Assembly (NCBI GenBank): GCA_014960805.1 | Contig: CP063163.1 | Location: forward strand, 290,001 to 354,000 | Direction of reading: 5' to 3' | Length of the DNA: 64,000 nt | Origin: Cytobacillus suaedae | GTDB taxonomy: Bacteria; Bacillota; Bacilli; Bacillales; Bacillaceae_L | Program-made: the position numbers and the translations under genes | The notes under the pieces: generated by a model | What the model was told of the DNA's origin: nothing | What the model saw: the letters and a program-made list of their open reading frames with translations, nothing else | Databases searched by the model: none | Shown: positions 19,451 through 28,528 of the stretch, in pieces | Position numbering within the stretch: position 1 is the first letter of the stretch | How the letters are laid out: every line of letters starts with the position of its first letter

Positions 19451-19498
19451 TTATGGTTCCTGGTAGAGACCCTCAATCCATATTATTGAGGTTATACA
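19437..19498 (-). promoter_or_regulatory. Adenine riboswitch
   Basis: Read on the minus strand: P1 CTGTA/TACAG, then TATAA, P2 CCTCAAT-AATATGG-ATTGAGG, GTCTCTACC, P3 CAGGA-ACCATAAAA-TCCTG and GATTACAG. These are the conserved joining segments and kissing loops of the purine class. The specificity base (position 74 in the usual numbering; GAUUA rather than GACUA) is U, which selects adenine. The downstream gene is pbuE. Confidence 0.95.
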
Positions 19499-19631
19499 GG
19501 TATTACTTATTTGGTTTAAGAAAGCACTTTGAAAAGTTTACTAGGTTTTAAGCGATTTTTCAAGTGTTAATTGAAAACAAAATTAGTTTTCGTTAATAAT
19601 TTAGTAATCTTATACATTTGGAGGAAAGCAA

Positions 19632-20018
19632 ATGAACATCCAAGGAATACACCACATAGCCATCATTTGCTCAGAATATACAAAATCAAAGCATTTCTAT
19701 ACTGAAGTCTTAGGATTTAATATAATAGAAGAAACATACAGAGCTGAACGCAATTCTTATAAACTAGATTTACGAGTTCCTGGTGGAATACAAATTGAAC
19801 TGTTCACCTTCCCTGAGCCACCCAATCGCCCGAGTTTTCCCGAAGCACAAGGCTTACGCCATTTAGCCTTCAAAGTCAAAGACGTTGAACAAGCTGTAAA
19901 GGAATTAGAGGAAAAAGGTATCAAGGCAGAACCTATCCGAACAGATGGACTAACCGGCAAGAAATTCACCTTCTTTCCAGACCCAGACGGACTTCCTTTG
20001 GAATTATACGAGAGCTAA
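19632..20018 (+). CDS. VOC family metalloprotein (glyoxalase-like)
   Basis: The 128-residue vicinal-oxygen-chelate protein has two beta-alpha-beta-beta-beta halves. Candidate metal ligands are in IHHIAII (about 7), GIQIELFTF (about 56), LRHLAFKV (about 76) and GLPLELYES (about 124), the His/Glu/His/Glu pattern of glyoxalase I-like enzymes (YaeR/GloA2 subgroup). AGGAGGAAAG-like binding site (GGAGGAAAG) precedes the ATG. Monocistronic with its own terminator. The true substrate is unknown. Confidence 0.85.
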   Translation: MNIQGIHHIAIICSEYTKSKHFYTEVLGFNIIEETYRAERNSYKLDLRVPGGIQIELFTFPEPPNRPSFPEAQGLRHLAFKVKDVEQAVKELEEKGIKAEPIRTDGLTGKKFTFFPDPDGLPLELYES

Positions 20019-20070
20019 TCGAAGGAAACGTTCTGTGTTATTCCTTACTAAAACTATAATAAGCTTTATT

Positions 20071-20117
20071 TAAAGGCATAAGCATGGTAATTCACCAAGC
20101 TTAATGCCTTTTTGTTT
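20071..20117 (+). terminator. Terminator of the VOC gene
   Basis: AAAGGCATAAGC pairs with GCTT-A-ATGCCTTT around a 14-nt loop, followed by TTGTTTTG. Confidence 0.85.
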
Positions 20118-20175
20118 TGCTTGGGGGACTTTTCTGAAAAGATGTTGCCCATAGTTTCTATAAAGAGTGCATTGT

Positions 20176-20296
20176 AGCGGAAGCCACTTGACTCCTGCGG
20201 GACGAAGAGGGAAGTGCGAGACCCCACAGGCGCATAGCGCCGAGGAGGCTCGCATCCCTCCCCGCGGAAAGCAAGTGGCTGCAGCGAAAAGGAACG
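20176..20296. repeat. 121-bp long-hairpin intergenic repeat, copy 1
   Basis: Starts AGCGGAAGCCACTTGACTCC and ends CAAGTGGCTGCAGCG...GGAACG. It folds into one long hairpin: GCCACTTG/CAAGTGGC, CCTGCGGG/CCCGCGG, GAGGGA/TCCCTC, GCGAG/CTCGC and an apical GGCGC/GCGCC. A copy about 90% identical lies at 33927-34046. The element is familiar as an abundant non-coding repeat in Bacillaceae genomes; its function is not known to me. Together with the VOC terminator and a cre-like site it accounts for the 460-bp gap before the sugar transporter. Confidence 0.85.
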
Positions 20297-20399
20297 GTCA
20301 ATATTTAAATTTCTAACTAAATAATTATCCCATTTAATTACATTAGTACTTTTTTCACGAAAGCTAAAAAAGTATAGATAATAACAAAAGATTACTCTA

Positions 20400-20413
20400 T
20401 GTTAGCGCTTTCA
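20400..20413 (+). promoter_or_regulatory. Candidate CcpA (cre) operator
   Basis: TGTTAGCGCTTTCA matches the catabolite-responsive element consensus TGWAARCGYTWNCW except at one or two positions. It lies 81 bp upstream of a sugar-binding lipoprotein gene, where carbon catabolite repression is expected. Confidence 0.55.
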
Positions 20414-20480
20414 AAAGGAATAATCCGCTATATGATTAAAACGTAGCAAATAACTATCATACCCAAAGGGGGAAACATGA

Positions 20481-21590
20481 ATGAAAAAAGTATGGAGATT
20501 ATTTTCCGTTTTAATGGTAGCAACACTGTTAACAGGTATGTTAGCAGCATGTAGCGGTACAACAGGTGGAAGCAGCAAAGTAAGTGTCGGTATTGTTCTT
20601 CCAACAAAAGATGAGCCAAGATGGGTTCAAGATGAGCAACGCTTTAAAGATGCATTAGCTGACTCAGATTACACAACTGAAATTTTATTCAGCCAAGGTT
20701 CTTCTGCGAAAGAAAAAGAAAACGTAGAAACATTACTTAACAAAGGAATTGAAGTATTAATTATTGCTCCTCACGACGGAGCTGCAGCGGGTTCTGCAGT
20801 AGAAGCAGCGAAAAAAGAAGGAGTTAAAGTTATATCTTATGACCGTCTAATTACTGAGACGGATGCAGTTGATTATTATGTAACGTTCGATAGTTTGGCA
20901 GTAGGTGCTGCTCAAGCTCAATATTTAGTTGATAGTGCACAAGGTACAAACGTTCCGTTATATCTATATGCAGGTGCTTCTTCTGATAACAACGCATTTT
21001 TATTCTTCGAAGGAGCTTGGAAAGTACTTCAACCGAAAATTGCTGACGGTACTTTTGTAATCGCTAACTCTAGTGAAGCAGAGGCGTTAAAAGATAAGCA
21101 AGAACTTACTCGTGATGAATTAGGGAAAATTTTAGGTCAGGTTACAACGAACTGGGATCCAAATGAAGCAATCAACAAAGCACAAACACACTTAACAGCA
21201 GCTGCTGCTGACCTAAAAGGTGATGTAGCAATTTTAGCTCCAAACGATGGAACAGCTCGTTCAATTGCTGATGTTTTCGGTTCTGACTCTGACATTTCTA
21301 GTTTCATTGTTACAGGTCAAGATGCGGAGAAAGCTTCTATTCAGTACATCATTGATGGCAAGCAATCTATGACAGTATTTAAAGATGTTCGTACATTAGT
21401 TTCAGACGCAATTGGAATGGCTATCGACATTTTAGATGGTAAAACACCTGAAACAACTGGTACTTACAACAATGGAAAAGTGGATGTGAAAGCAAAACAA
21501 ACAGACGTAATTGTTGTAGATCAAGAGAATGTGAAGAAAGAATTAATTGAATCTGGATACTACGAAGCAAGTGAGTTTACTGGACTATAA
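20481..21590 (+). CDS. Monosaccharide ABC transporter binding lipoprotein (ChvE/XylF-like)
   Basis: Captures a sugar outside the membrane for the ATPase and permease encoded next. The signal peptide has a lipobox LAAC (Cys 24). The mature part is a two-lobed periplasmic-binding-protein type I fold (VGIVLPTKDEPRWVQDEQRF, IIAPHDGAAAG, VISYDRLI, GQDAEKASIQYI). Of the known families it is nearest to ChvE/xylose-binding proteins. ATG at 20481, ribosome binding site AAAGGGGGAAA. A cre-like site lies upstream and a strong hairpin separates it from the ATPase gene. The exact sugar (xylose, arabinose, glucose or galactose) is not determined. Confidence 0.9.
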   Translation: MKKVWRLFSVLMVATLLTGMLAACSGTTGGSSKVSVGIVLPTKDEPRWVQDEQRFKDALADSDYTTEILFSQGSSAKEKENVETLLNKGIEVLIIAPHDGAAAGSAVEAAKKEGVKVISYDRLITETDAVDYYVTFDSLAVGAAQAQYLVDSAQGTNVPLYLYAGASSDNNAFLFFEGAWKVLQPKIADGTFVIANSSEAEALKDKQELTRDELGKILGQVTTNWDPNEAINKAQTHLTAAAADLKGDVAILAPNDGTARSIADVFGSDSDISSFIVTGQDAEKASIQYIIDGKQSMTVFKDVRTLVSDAIGMAIDILDGKTPETTGTYNNGKVDVKAKQTDVIVVDQENVKKELIESGYYEASEFTGL

Positions 21591-21609
21591 GATCAACAAA
21601 TAAATCCCT

Positions 21610-21643
21610 GCGTGATAGGAATCATTCTTGATTCCTATCACGC
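21610..21643 (+). terminator. Intra-operon hairpin after the binding-protein gene
   Basis: A perfect 15-bp stem, GCGTGATAGGAATCA / TGATTCCTATCACGC, with a TTCT loop, followed only by AATTATTAT. It probably stabilises the upstream mRNA or partly ends transcription, so the binding protein is made in excess over ATPase and permease. I do not read it as a full terminator. Confidence 0.75.
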
Positions 21644-21678
21644 AATTATTATAGCTGTTTTGTTTGGAGGGAATCAGG

Positions 21679-23199
21679 ATGAGCGAATATATTCTAGAGA
21701 TGAACCAAATATCAAAGGAGTTTACAGGAGTTAAGGCGCTCGACAATGTCAATTTTAAAGTGAAGAAGGGTGAGATTCACTGCTTGGTGGGAGAGAATGG
21801 TGCTGGAAAGTCGACTCTAATGAAAGTACTTAGCGGTGTGTATCCTTATGGAACTTATGGAGGAGATATTGTTTACGAAGGTAAGGTGCAACAATTTAAT
21901 AAAATCAACGACAGTGTAAATACAGGGATTGTTATCATCTACCAGGAGTTAGCTTTGTTTCCTGATCTCACAGTCTATGAAAATATATTTGCTGGCAATG
22001 AAATTAAGCAAGGTGCTTTAATTGACTGGAACGAGACGATTGTAGAAGCTAAGAAACTATTAACAAAAGTAAACCTCCATATCAACCCAGAAACACTCGT
22101 TAAAGATTTAGGTGTAGGGAAACGTCAGTTAATTGAAATTGCCAAAGCATTAAGTAAAGACGTAAAGCTTCTCATTCTTGATGAACCAACAGCAGCTCTA
22201 AATGAGGACGATAGTGAAAACTTATTAAACTTACTCGATGGTCTCAGAAAACAAGGTATAACTTGTATAATGATTTCACATAAGTTGAAGGAAGTCATAA
22301 AGATATCCGATAGTGCTACCGTTATTCGTGATGGGCAAACGATTGGAACACTAGACGCTTCTAAGGGTGAAATAACAGAGAATACCATTATAAAAAACAT
22401 GGTAGGACGCGAAATTCAAGATATTTATCCGAAACGCACAAAGAATTTAACCGAAGAAAAGGTGCTAGAGTTAAAGAATTGGTCTGCTTATGATCCAAAG
22501 CTTGGTAGAGATGTTGTGAAAAATGCCAATTTAAACGTTAGAAAAGGTGAAATTATTGGTTTGGCAGGCTTAATGGGCTCTGGCCGAACGGAACTTGCCC
22601 TGAGTATCTTTGGTAATGCGAAATCGTATAAATTGCAAGGTGACTTACTTTTGGATGGAATGCCAAAAGTATTAAAACATACAAGTGATGCAATAAAGGC
22701 TGGTATCGCATACGTAACTGAAGATCGTAAGGGAGATGGATTGTTTTTACTGCAAGATATTAAAAGCAATATTTCTGCCGCTAATTTACATGGAATTGCT
22801 ACCAACGGAGTGATCAATGACAACGAAGAGATTAAAATAGCTGATGGTTATAAAACATCGTTACACATTAAAGCTGCTTCTTTAGAACAGCTCGTTGGCA
22901 AATTAAGCGGCGGTAACCAACAAAAAGTTTCCCTAGGTAAGTGGCTGTTTGTTGGCCCTAAACTCCTAATATTAGATGAGCCTACTCGTGGTATTGACGT
23001 AGGAGCAAAATTTGAAATTTATACGGTGATGAACAAGCTGATTGAAGAGGGTATGAGTATTATTATGATTTCTTCTGAGCTTGGGGAAGTGTTGGGAATG
23101 AGTGACAGAGTATATGTCATGGCCGAAGGAGAAATCAAGGGCGAATTACCAATCGAAGAAGCCGACCAAGAAAAAATAATGCAACTTGCAACACAATAG
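21679..23199 (+). CDS. Sugar ABC transporter ATPase, two ABC domains
   Basis: Energises monosaccharide import. The 506 residues hold two fused nucleotide-binding domains, the RbsA/XylG/GguA layout. Domain 1 has Walker A GENGAGKST (38-46) and LLILDEPTAAL; its signature is the weakened LGVGKRQLIEIAKAL. Domain 2 has a degenerate Walker A GLMGSGRTE (about 297) but a good signature, LSGGNQQKVSLGKWL, and ILDEPTRGID. ATG at 21679 fits GGAGGG better than the TTG at 21664. The permease starts 12 bp later. Confidence 0.95.
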   Translation: MSEYILEMNQISKEFTGVKALDNVNFKVKKGEIHCLVGENGAGKSTLMKVLSGVYPYGTYGGDIVYEGKVQQFNKINDSVNTGIVIIYQELALFPDLTVYENIFAGNEIKQGALIDWNETIVEAKKLLTKVNLHINPETLVKDLGVGKRQLIEIAKALSKDVKLLILDEPTAALNEDDSENLLNLLDGLRKQGITCIMISHKLKEVIKISDSATVIRDGQTIGTLDASKGEITENTIIKNMVGREIQDIYPKRTKNLTEEKVLELKNWSAYDPKLGRDVVKNANLNVRKGEIIGLAGLMGSGRTELALSIFGNAKSYKLQGDLLLDGMPKVLKHTSDAIKAGIAYVTEDRKGDGLFLLQDIKSNISAANLHGIATNGVINDNEEIKIADGYKTSLHIKAASLEQLVGKLSGGNQQKVSLGKWLFVGPKLLILDEPTRGIDVGAKFEIYTVMNKLIEEGMSIIMISSELGEVLGMSDRVYVMAEGEIKGELPIEEADQEKIMQLATQ

Positions 23200-23211
23200 G
23201 AGGCTAAACCA

Positions 23212-24387
23212 ATGACTTTAATTAATGACGTGAAAACGTTAATTAGTAAAAATATTCGTGATTACGGGATGTACATTGCCTTATTTGTCATCTTTCTAAT
23301 CTTTACTATCTTAACAGATGGCTTATTTATTTCATCTCGTAATATTAGTAACTTACTAGATTCTGCTGGTTATATTGCGGTTCTTGCAGTCGGTGTGATG
23401 CTAGTCATAGTCATTCGACATATTGACTTATCAATCGGATTTTTGGCAGGTTTCCTTGGGGCGATTGCTGCCATTCTTTTAATGCAGTATGGTTTTCCGG
23501 TTTATATCGCTATTCCTATAATTTTAGTACTTGGAACAATTGCTGGCTTATTTACGGGCTTCCTTGTTGCAAAAGTAGGAATTCCAGCCTTTGTAGCAAC
23601 ATTAGCTGGGTGGTTAATTTATCGTGGTGCGATTCTACAAGTTACAGAGAAGTCTGGGACAATCATCGTTGAAAACGATGCTTTTAATGCTATCGGTAAT
23701 GGATTCATTCCTTCCATTATGCAGATTAATGGATTACATTTACTATCTTTGCTAATAGGTCTACTTGGTATTCTATTTTACAATTATAGTGCAATTTCAA
23801 CTCGTCAAAACAAGATAAAATATAATTTTGAAGTTGTTTCAAAGCAGATTTTTGTAATACAGCTTGTGTTCGTTTCAGCTATCATTGCTGCAATCACGTG
23901 GATTTTAGCAGGCTATAATGGCTTCTCATGGACAGTCATCATCATCTTATTAGTCGTGCTTATCTATCACTTCTTCACAACTAAGACAGTTCTCGGAAGA
24001 CACATTTATGCAGTTGGAAGTAATCCAGAAGCAGCACATTTAAGTGGAATTAATGTTAACAAGATAACGTATATTGTATTCGGTTCTATGGGTCTATTAT
24101 CTGCTTTATCAGGTATTCTATTTACATCTCGTCTTCAAGCAGCAACGACAACGGCTGGTACACTTTTCGAGCTTGATGCTATCGCAGCTGCATATGTTGG
24201 TGGTGTATCTGCAGCAGGTGGAGTAGGTAAAGTTACGGGTGCCATCATTGGAGCAATCGTAATGGCTTCCTTAACCAGCGGGATGAACTTACTAGGTGTA
24301 GGAATTTCCTATCAATATATGATTAAAGGTGGCGTATTAGCCTTAGCTGTAATCTTTGATGTTATGACTAGAAGAAAAGGAAGTTAA
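23212..24387 (+). CDS. Sugar ABC transporter permease (GguB/XylH-like)
   Basis: Membrane channel of the monosaccharide importer: 391 residues, about 10-11 hydrophobic helices, BPD_transp_2 family. Hallmarks are SIGFLAGFLGAIAAIL and HIYAVGSNPEAAHLSGINV in the coupling loop and the late AAYVGGVSAAGGVGKVTGAIIGA. AGGAGG precedes ATG. Cotranscribed with the ATPase. The 160 bp after it contains no obvious strong terminator. Confidence 0.94.
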   Translation: MTLINDVKTLISKNIRDYGMYIALFVIFLIFTILTDGLFISSRNISNLLDSAGYIAVLAVGVMLVIVIRHIDLSIGFLAGFLGAIAAILLMQYGFPVYIAIPIILVLGTIAGLFTGFLVAKVGIPAFVATLAGWLIYRGAILQVTEKSGTIIVENDAFNAIGNGFIPSIMQINGLHLLSLLIGLLGILFYNYSAISTRQNKIKYNFEVVSKQIFVIQLVFVSAIIAAITWILAGYNGFSWTVIIILLVVLIYHFFTTKTVLGRHIYAVGSNPEAAHLSGINVNKITYIVFGSMGLLSALSGILFTSRLQAATTTAGTLFELDAIAAAYVGGVSAAGGVGKVTGAIIGAIVMASLTSGMNLLGVGISYQYMIKGGVLALAVIFDVMTRRKGS

Positions 24388-24549
24388 AGATCAAGTATAT
24401 CCTTATGCACACAAGCAAGCTGGCTTTCACCAAGTGAATTGGGAAAGCCTATTTGCATAATTACCTATATTAATCTAATGAAGTTTCATTGGTAGGCTGA
24501 TAGAATCAAATTAGATAAATCGTTTAGTGAGAAGGGGGAAGAGAAGCAG

Positions 24550-25524
24550 ATGAAAAAATATATGTACATCTTAATAGTAATCGTATTTGTCTCCCTATGT
24601 TATCTCATTTTCGTATCAGCCAACATTGTCTTTAGCAATGACCTATCCTTACCAAAAGCAAAAAAACAACAAGACTCACAATATCGATTCGTGCTAATTA
24701 CAAGAGACATGGATACTACGTTTTGGAACGAGGTTGGCATGGGTGCATTGAGACAGGCACAAAAAGAAGGAGCTAGCCTAGAAATATGGGGCAGCTATAG
24801 TAATAATCCACAAGAATTCTTAAGTAAATTAGAGCTCGCTATTCATTCCAAAGTTGATGGAATTATTGTACAGGGGCTCGATACAGATGAATTTAAAGAA
24901 CTGACGAAAGTAAAGGCGGCATTTAATGGAATTCCAATAATTACGGTAGCAAATGACGTACCAATGAAAGAAAGTCTTAGAAGAACCTATGTCGGCTCCA
25001 ATCAATTTCGGGCAGGAGGGTTAATCGCTAGGCAGTTATTAGAGGATATGGGAGAGACGGGAAATGTGGTGCTTCTATATGATAGTCAACAAGAATATTA
25101 TCAGACAGAGAGATTAGAGGGAATTAAGGCAACCTTAAACAGTTACCCTAATATTAAAACGCTACATGCAGAAACATCGGAGTCAAGAGATCAAGTCATC
25201 TCTACGATGAGAGACGTTTTAAATCAAATGCCAAATGTGAATGCATTCATTGCGGTAAATGCGAATATGATTGGTCCAATGGTACAGGAAATCGGGAAGA
25301 GATCCCAAGTTGAACCTTTTTTTATTTATACCTTTGATGATGGTCCAGAATCGTTACCACTTCTAGAAGAAGGGAAAATTGACGGTATCATAGAGCAAGA
25401 CCCAGAAAAAATGGGTGCCCTAAGTGTTGAACAACTGGTGAAATGGCTAAATGGGGAGGCTGTACCCCTTGATATTGATGGTTATTTTACAAATATTAGA
25501 ATACTGAAGGACGAGCAGCCATGA
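24550..25524 (+). CDS. Membrane-anchored sugar-binding sensor protein (XylFII-like)
   Basis: The 324-residue periplasmic-binding-protein type I fold has an N-terminal hydrophobic segment (about 5-28) that lacks a lipobox and probably stays as a membrane anchor. The body starts YRFVLITRDMDTTFWNEVGMGALRQAQKEG and has the inter-lobe segments GLDTDEFKEL, YVGSNQFRAGG and YTFDDGPESL. It overlaps the following kinase gene by 4 bp (ATGA). In clostridia, XylFII, coded next to LytS and YesN genes, binds D-xylose and switches the kinase on; I infer the same role here, not direct transport. The sugar is unproven. Confidence 0.82.
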   Translation: MKKYMYILIVIVFVSLCYLIFVSANIVFSNDLSLPKAKKQQDSQYRFVLITRDMDTTFWNEVGMGALRQAQKEGASLEIWGSYSNNPQEFLSKLELAIHSKVDGIIVQGLDTDEFKELTKVKAAFNGIPIITVANDVPMKESLRRTYVGSNQFRAGGLIARQLLEDMGETGNVVLLYDSQQEYYQTERLEGIKATLNSYPNIKTLHAETSESRDQVISTMRDVLNQMPNVNAFIAVNANMIGPMVQEIGKRSQVEPFFIYTFDDGPESLPLLEEGKIDGIIEQDPEKMGALSVEQLVKWLNGEAVPLDIDGYFTNIRILKDEQP

Positions 25525-26960
25525 TTAGTATACAGAGAAAAATATTAATGCTTACAACCGTGGTCATCGTCATAATGTCCCTCATATGGATTACGCTAAC
25601 AATCTACAACTATAAAACACAAATAAAATACAATGAAGTGTTAAACCGTTACTTAGTATTAAATGAGGTTTCAAGGTCTAGCAATCAAGTAATTATAGAT
25701 TTAAATAATTATATGATCCAACCTACACCAGAAAACTTAGAGAAATTAGAGAGTAGCAAAAAGGTGATGGAATCAGCAAGGTATGAGATATTCTACGTAA
25801 GAAATGAAGTAAACAATTTTGCATTAACAAATTACATTAATTTACTAGGTAGTTTAATTGAAACATCGGACCGATTAATAGGACTTGAGCGGGATTCAGA
25901 GGCAGCGGTAAAAGACCTTGCGGAAACAACTCGAATTGGGAACTATATATCCGATATGACCCTCACGTTAATCGATATGGAGCTGAAAACACAAGAGCCT
26001 TTTTATCGAGGGATTATGGAGCAATCGATTGAGTTGGTGAAGCTTGGGATATGGATGGTTCTATTAACTTCTTTATTACTCTTGTTAGCCACGTATTGGT
26101 TCTCATTAAGTATAACTAGGCCGGTACAACAATTAACAGAGGCTGCTAGTGAGTTATCAAAAGGTAGATTTGACAAAGAAATAACGGTTAAAACCAATGA
26201 TGAAATAGCCTTTCTTGCAAAAACCTTTGATCATATGCGTATGAATATTACAAACTTAATTCAGCAAATAAAGGAAAAGGCAAAGTTAGAACATGAGTTG
26301 CAACAGAATAAAATTTTACTACAGGAAAGTCATTTTCGTAGTCTGCAAAGTCAAATTAATCCGCATTTCCTGTTTAATACACTTAATACACTTTCAAAAA
26401 AAGCGTATTTAGAAGGATCTGAAGAAATTAGTGATTTGCTAGTAAGTGTTGCAGATTTGTTACGTTACAATTTAAAGCAAATAGATAGGTCCGTTACGCT
26501 ACGTGATGAGTTGATGATTGTAGAGCAATATATGGAGATTCAAAAGGCACGTTTCACAGATAGACTTCAACTACAGTTAGAAATCAATGACTCATGCATA
26601 GATGTAGCTATTCCTGCCCTCACCCTACAGCCAATTATCGAGAATGCTGTTATTCATGCAGTGGAGCCAAGTGTTGACGGGGGTGTCATTTCTATCCGTG
26701 TGATAAATAAGGATCAATATGTCATTGTTCAAATACAGGATAACGGGATGGGGATGTCTGAGGAGAAAATTACTCAAATCTTATTGGAGCGTCAAGTGAA
26801 GACAGAAGGACATTCAACAGGAATAGGGTTTAGTAATGTTGTAAAGCGTTTACGTCTTTTTTATGAGAGAGAGGACGTCATTTCGATTGAAAGTATAATA
26901 GGTACCGGTACGTCCGTACTATTAAAAATTCCAAAACAAAGAGGCGAGACACATGATTAA
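25521..26960 (+). CDS. LytS/YesM-type sensor histidine kinase
   Basis: The 479-residue membrane kinase has TM1 (about 8-28), an outside helical region (29-170), TM2 (about 173-195), HAMP (197-250), a His_kinase domain with NPHFLFNTLNTL (His 282) and HATPase (PIIENAVIHAVEP, DNGMGMS, TGIGFSNVVKRL). It overlaps both neighbours (4 bp with the sensor, 8 bp with the regulator), so the three are made together. The sensor protein probably contacts the outside region and controls the kinase. Partner: the YesN-type regulator. Confidence 0.92.
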   Translation: MISIQRKILMLTTVVIVIMSLIWITLTIYNYKTQIKYNEVLNRYLVLNEVSRSSNQVIIDLNNYMIQPTPENLEKLESSKKVMESARYEIFYVRNEVNNFALTNYINLLGSLIETSDRLIGLERDSEAAVKDLAETTRIGNYISDMTLTLIDMELKTQEPFYRGIMEQSIELVKLGIWMVLLTSLLLLLATYWFSLSITRPVQQLTEAASELSKGRFDKEITVKTNDEIAFLAKTFDHMRMNITNLIQQIKEKAKLEHELQQNKILLQESHFRSLQSQINPHFLFNTLNTLSKKAYLEGSEEISDLLVSVADLLRYNLKQIDRSVTLRDELMIVEQYMEIQKARFTDRLQLQLEINDSCIDVAIPALTLQPIIENAVIHAVEPSVDGGVISIRVINKDQYVIVQIQDNGMGMSEEKITQILLERQVKTEGHSTGIGFSNVVKRLRLFYEREDVISIESIIGTGTSVLLKIPKQRGETHD

Positions 26961-28494
26961 GCTCTTAATTGTGGATGACGAACAAATAGAGCGGGAAGGG
27001 ATGAAAGCAATTTTAGATAGAGCTTTCCCAGATCTGATTGTTGAACAAGCAAATAACGGGAATATGGCAGTAGAATTATCAGCAAGCTTTAAACCGGATT
27101 TAGTTCTGATGGATATACAAATGCCAGGGATGAATGGTTTGGAAGCGGTAGAACGGATTCTTGTTGTATATCCTCAAATTAAATTCATAATGGTAACAGC
27201 CTTTGATACTTTTAATTATGTTCAATCTGCCTTAAAACTTGGAGCTAAAGATTATATTTTAAAACCAAGTAAAGTGAGTGAAATTAGAACAACCGTAGGA
27301 AAGGTTTTGAAGGAAATAGAGGATGAGAGGAACTTGCAAACAGAAAGCAATATGCAAAGAGAAATGCTTCAAAGAACGTTACCTCTCGTTGAAACAGATG
27401 TTGTTACACAATTACTGTTCGATCATGTACATGAAGTTCATTTAAATATGCTTGTGGAGATGCTTGATATCCGCTCTACAAGTGAAGTATTTGTCATGAA
27501 CGTGATTGTACCGAATGGAATGGAACATCTTTACACCCGGATTAAAGAAAAGGTCAGGAAAACGAAAAGCGGGTGGATGGGTGCCTTATACGATGGACAG
27601 TTACCGATTATTATTTTCCGAGACAAAGATCAATCGTATCGCGCCCAAGCCATATCTCTAGCAAGAGATATTTTATCTATAAGCAACATGGAAAAGAAAA
27701 CTGGTTGGTTTATCGGCATAGGAAATGATTGCAACTCTTTAGAGGAAATCCGTCAATCCTATCAGGAAGCAATCATTGCTTCAAGCAATACAACTCTTCC
27801 TGTAAAATATCGTTTTTATCAAGATATTCCGATGTTAACTGAAACAGAAAGTCTCAGGCAGGTGAAATATTTAAAGAAAGACTTTTCTGATCAGGTACGC
27901 CTTGGTCAGTGGGATCAATTGAAGTCAAGTATAAGCCATCTTATCCAAGCGTACGAGATAGAAGGCATTGAAATGCAACAAGCACAACAATTAGTATTAG
28001 AAGCACTATGGTCAATTTGGTCAATTACGAGTGAATTGGGAATCGAGACAGCAACCCCAATCTATAACTATCAGACACTAAACTACCGTCAACTGCGCTC
28101 AGAAACTACCAATTTATTAATTGAAATAAAAAAATCTTACGATAAACATTATGAAAATTTGGAAGCGAATACAATCCATCAAATTAAACAATATATCATG
28201 GAAAATTCACAACAGAATATTTCGTTAGAAACACTTAGTACTAAAGTTGGTTTGAGTCCAATTTATATCAGTAAAATGTTTAAGGAGAAGCTAGGCGTAA
28301 ATTACATTGACTTTTTAACAGAATGCCGTATAGAAAAAGCGAAGAAAATGTTAGCAGATCCAGAGAAAAGTATAAAGGAAATTACATTAGAAATTGGTTA
28401 TCATGAGCCAAATTACTTTAGCAAGGTATTTAAAAAAATGTGTAATGTAACACCTAGAGAATACCGTAAAACCCTGCTTGGTTTAAAAGACTAG
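26953..28494 (+). CDS. YesN-type response regulator, AraC DNA-binding
   Basis: The 513-residue regulator has an N-terminal receiver (IVDDEQIEREG; phospho-Asp 54 in LMDIQMPG; Lys in LKPS), a long middle region, and a C-terminal AraC double helix-turn-helix (about 410-510: ISLETLSTKVGLSPIYISKMFKEKLG, CRIEKAKKMLADPEKSIKEITLEIGYHEPNYFSKVFKK... continuing to VTPREYRK). It likely activates the sugar importer upstream and the lipoprotein gene downstream when the kinase is triggered. Confidence 0.93.
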   Translation: MIKLLIVDDEQIEREGMKAILDRAFPDLIVEQANNGNMAVELSASFKPDLVLMDIQMPGMNGLEAVERILVVYPQIKFIMVTAFDTFNYVQSALKLGAKDYILKPSKVSEIRTTVGKVLKEIEDERNLQTESNMQREMLQRTLPLVETDVVTQLLFDHVHEVHLNMLVEMLDIRSTSEVFVMNVIVPNGMEHLYTRIKEKVRKTKSGWMGALYDGQLPIIIFRDKDQSYRAQAISLARDILSISNMEKKTGWFIGIGNDCNSLEEIRQSYQEAIIASSNTTLPVKYRFYQDIPMLTETESLRQVKYLKKDFSDQVRLGQWDQLKSSISHLIQAYEIEGIEMQQAQQLVLEALWSIWSITSELGIETATPIYNYQTLNYRQLRSETTNLLIEIKKSYDKHYENLEANTIHQIKQYIMENSQQNISLETLSTKVGLSPIYISKMFKEKLGVNYIDFLTECRIEKAKKMLADPEKSIKEITLEIGYHEPNYFSKVFKKMCNVTPREYRKTLLGLKD

Positions 28495-28528
28495 CTTTAT
28501 AAAGAAATTTGAAGGGAGGGGAGAACGA

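Noticed and set aside
24388-24549. GGCTTTC/GAAAGCC hairpin after the sugar permease as a terminator
   Set aside because: Short stem, long loop and no U tract.
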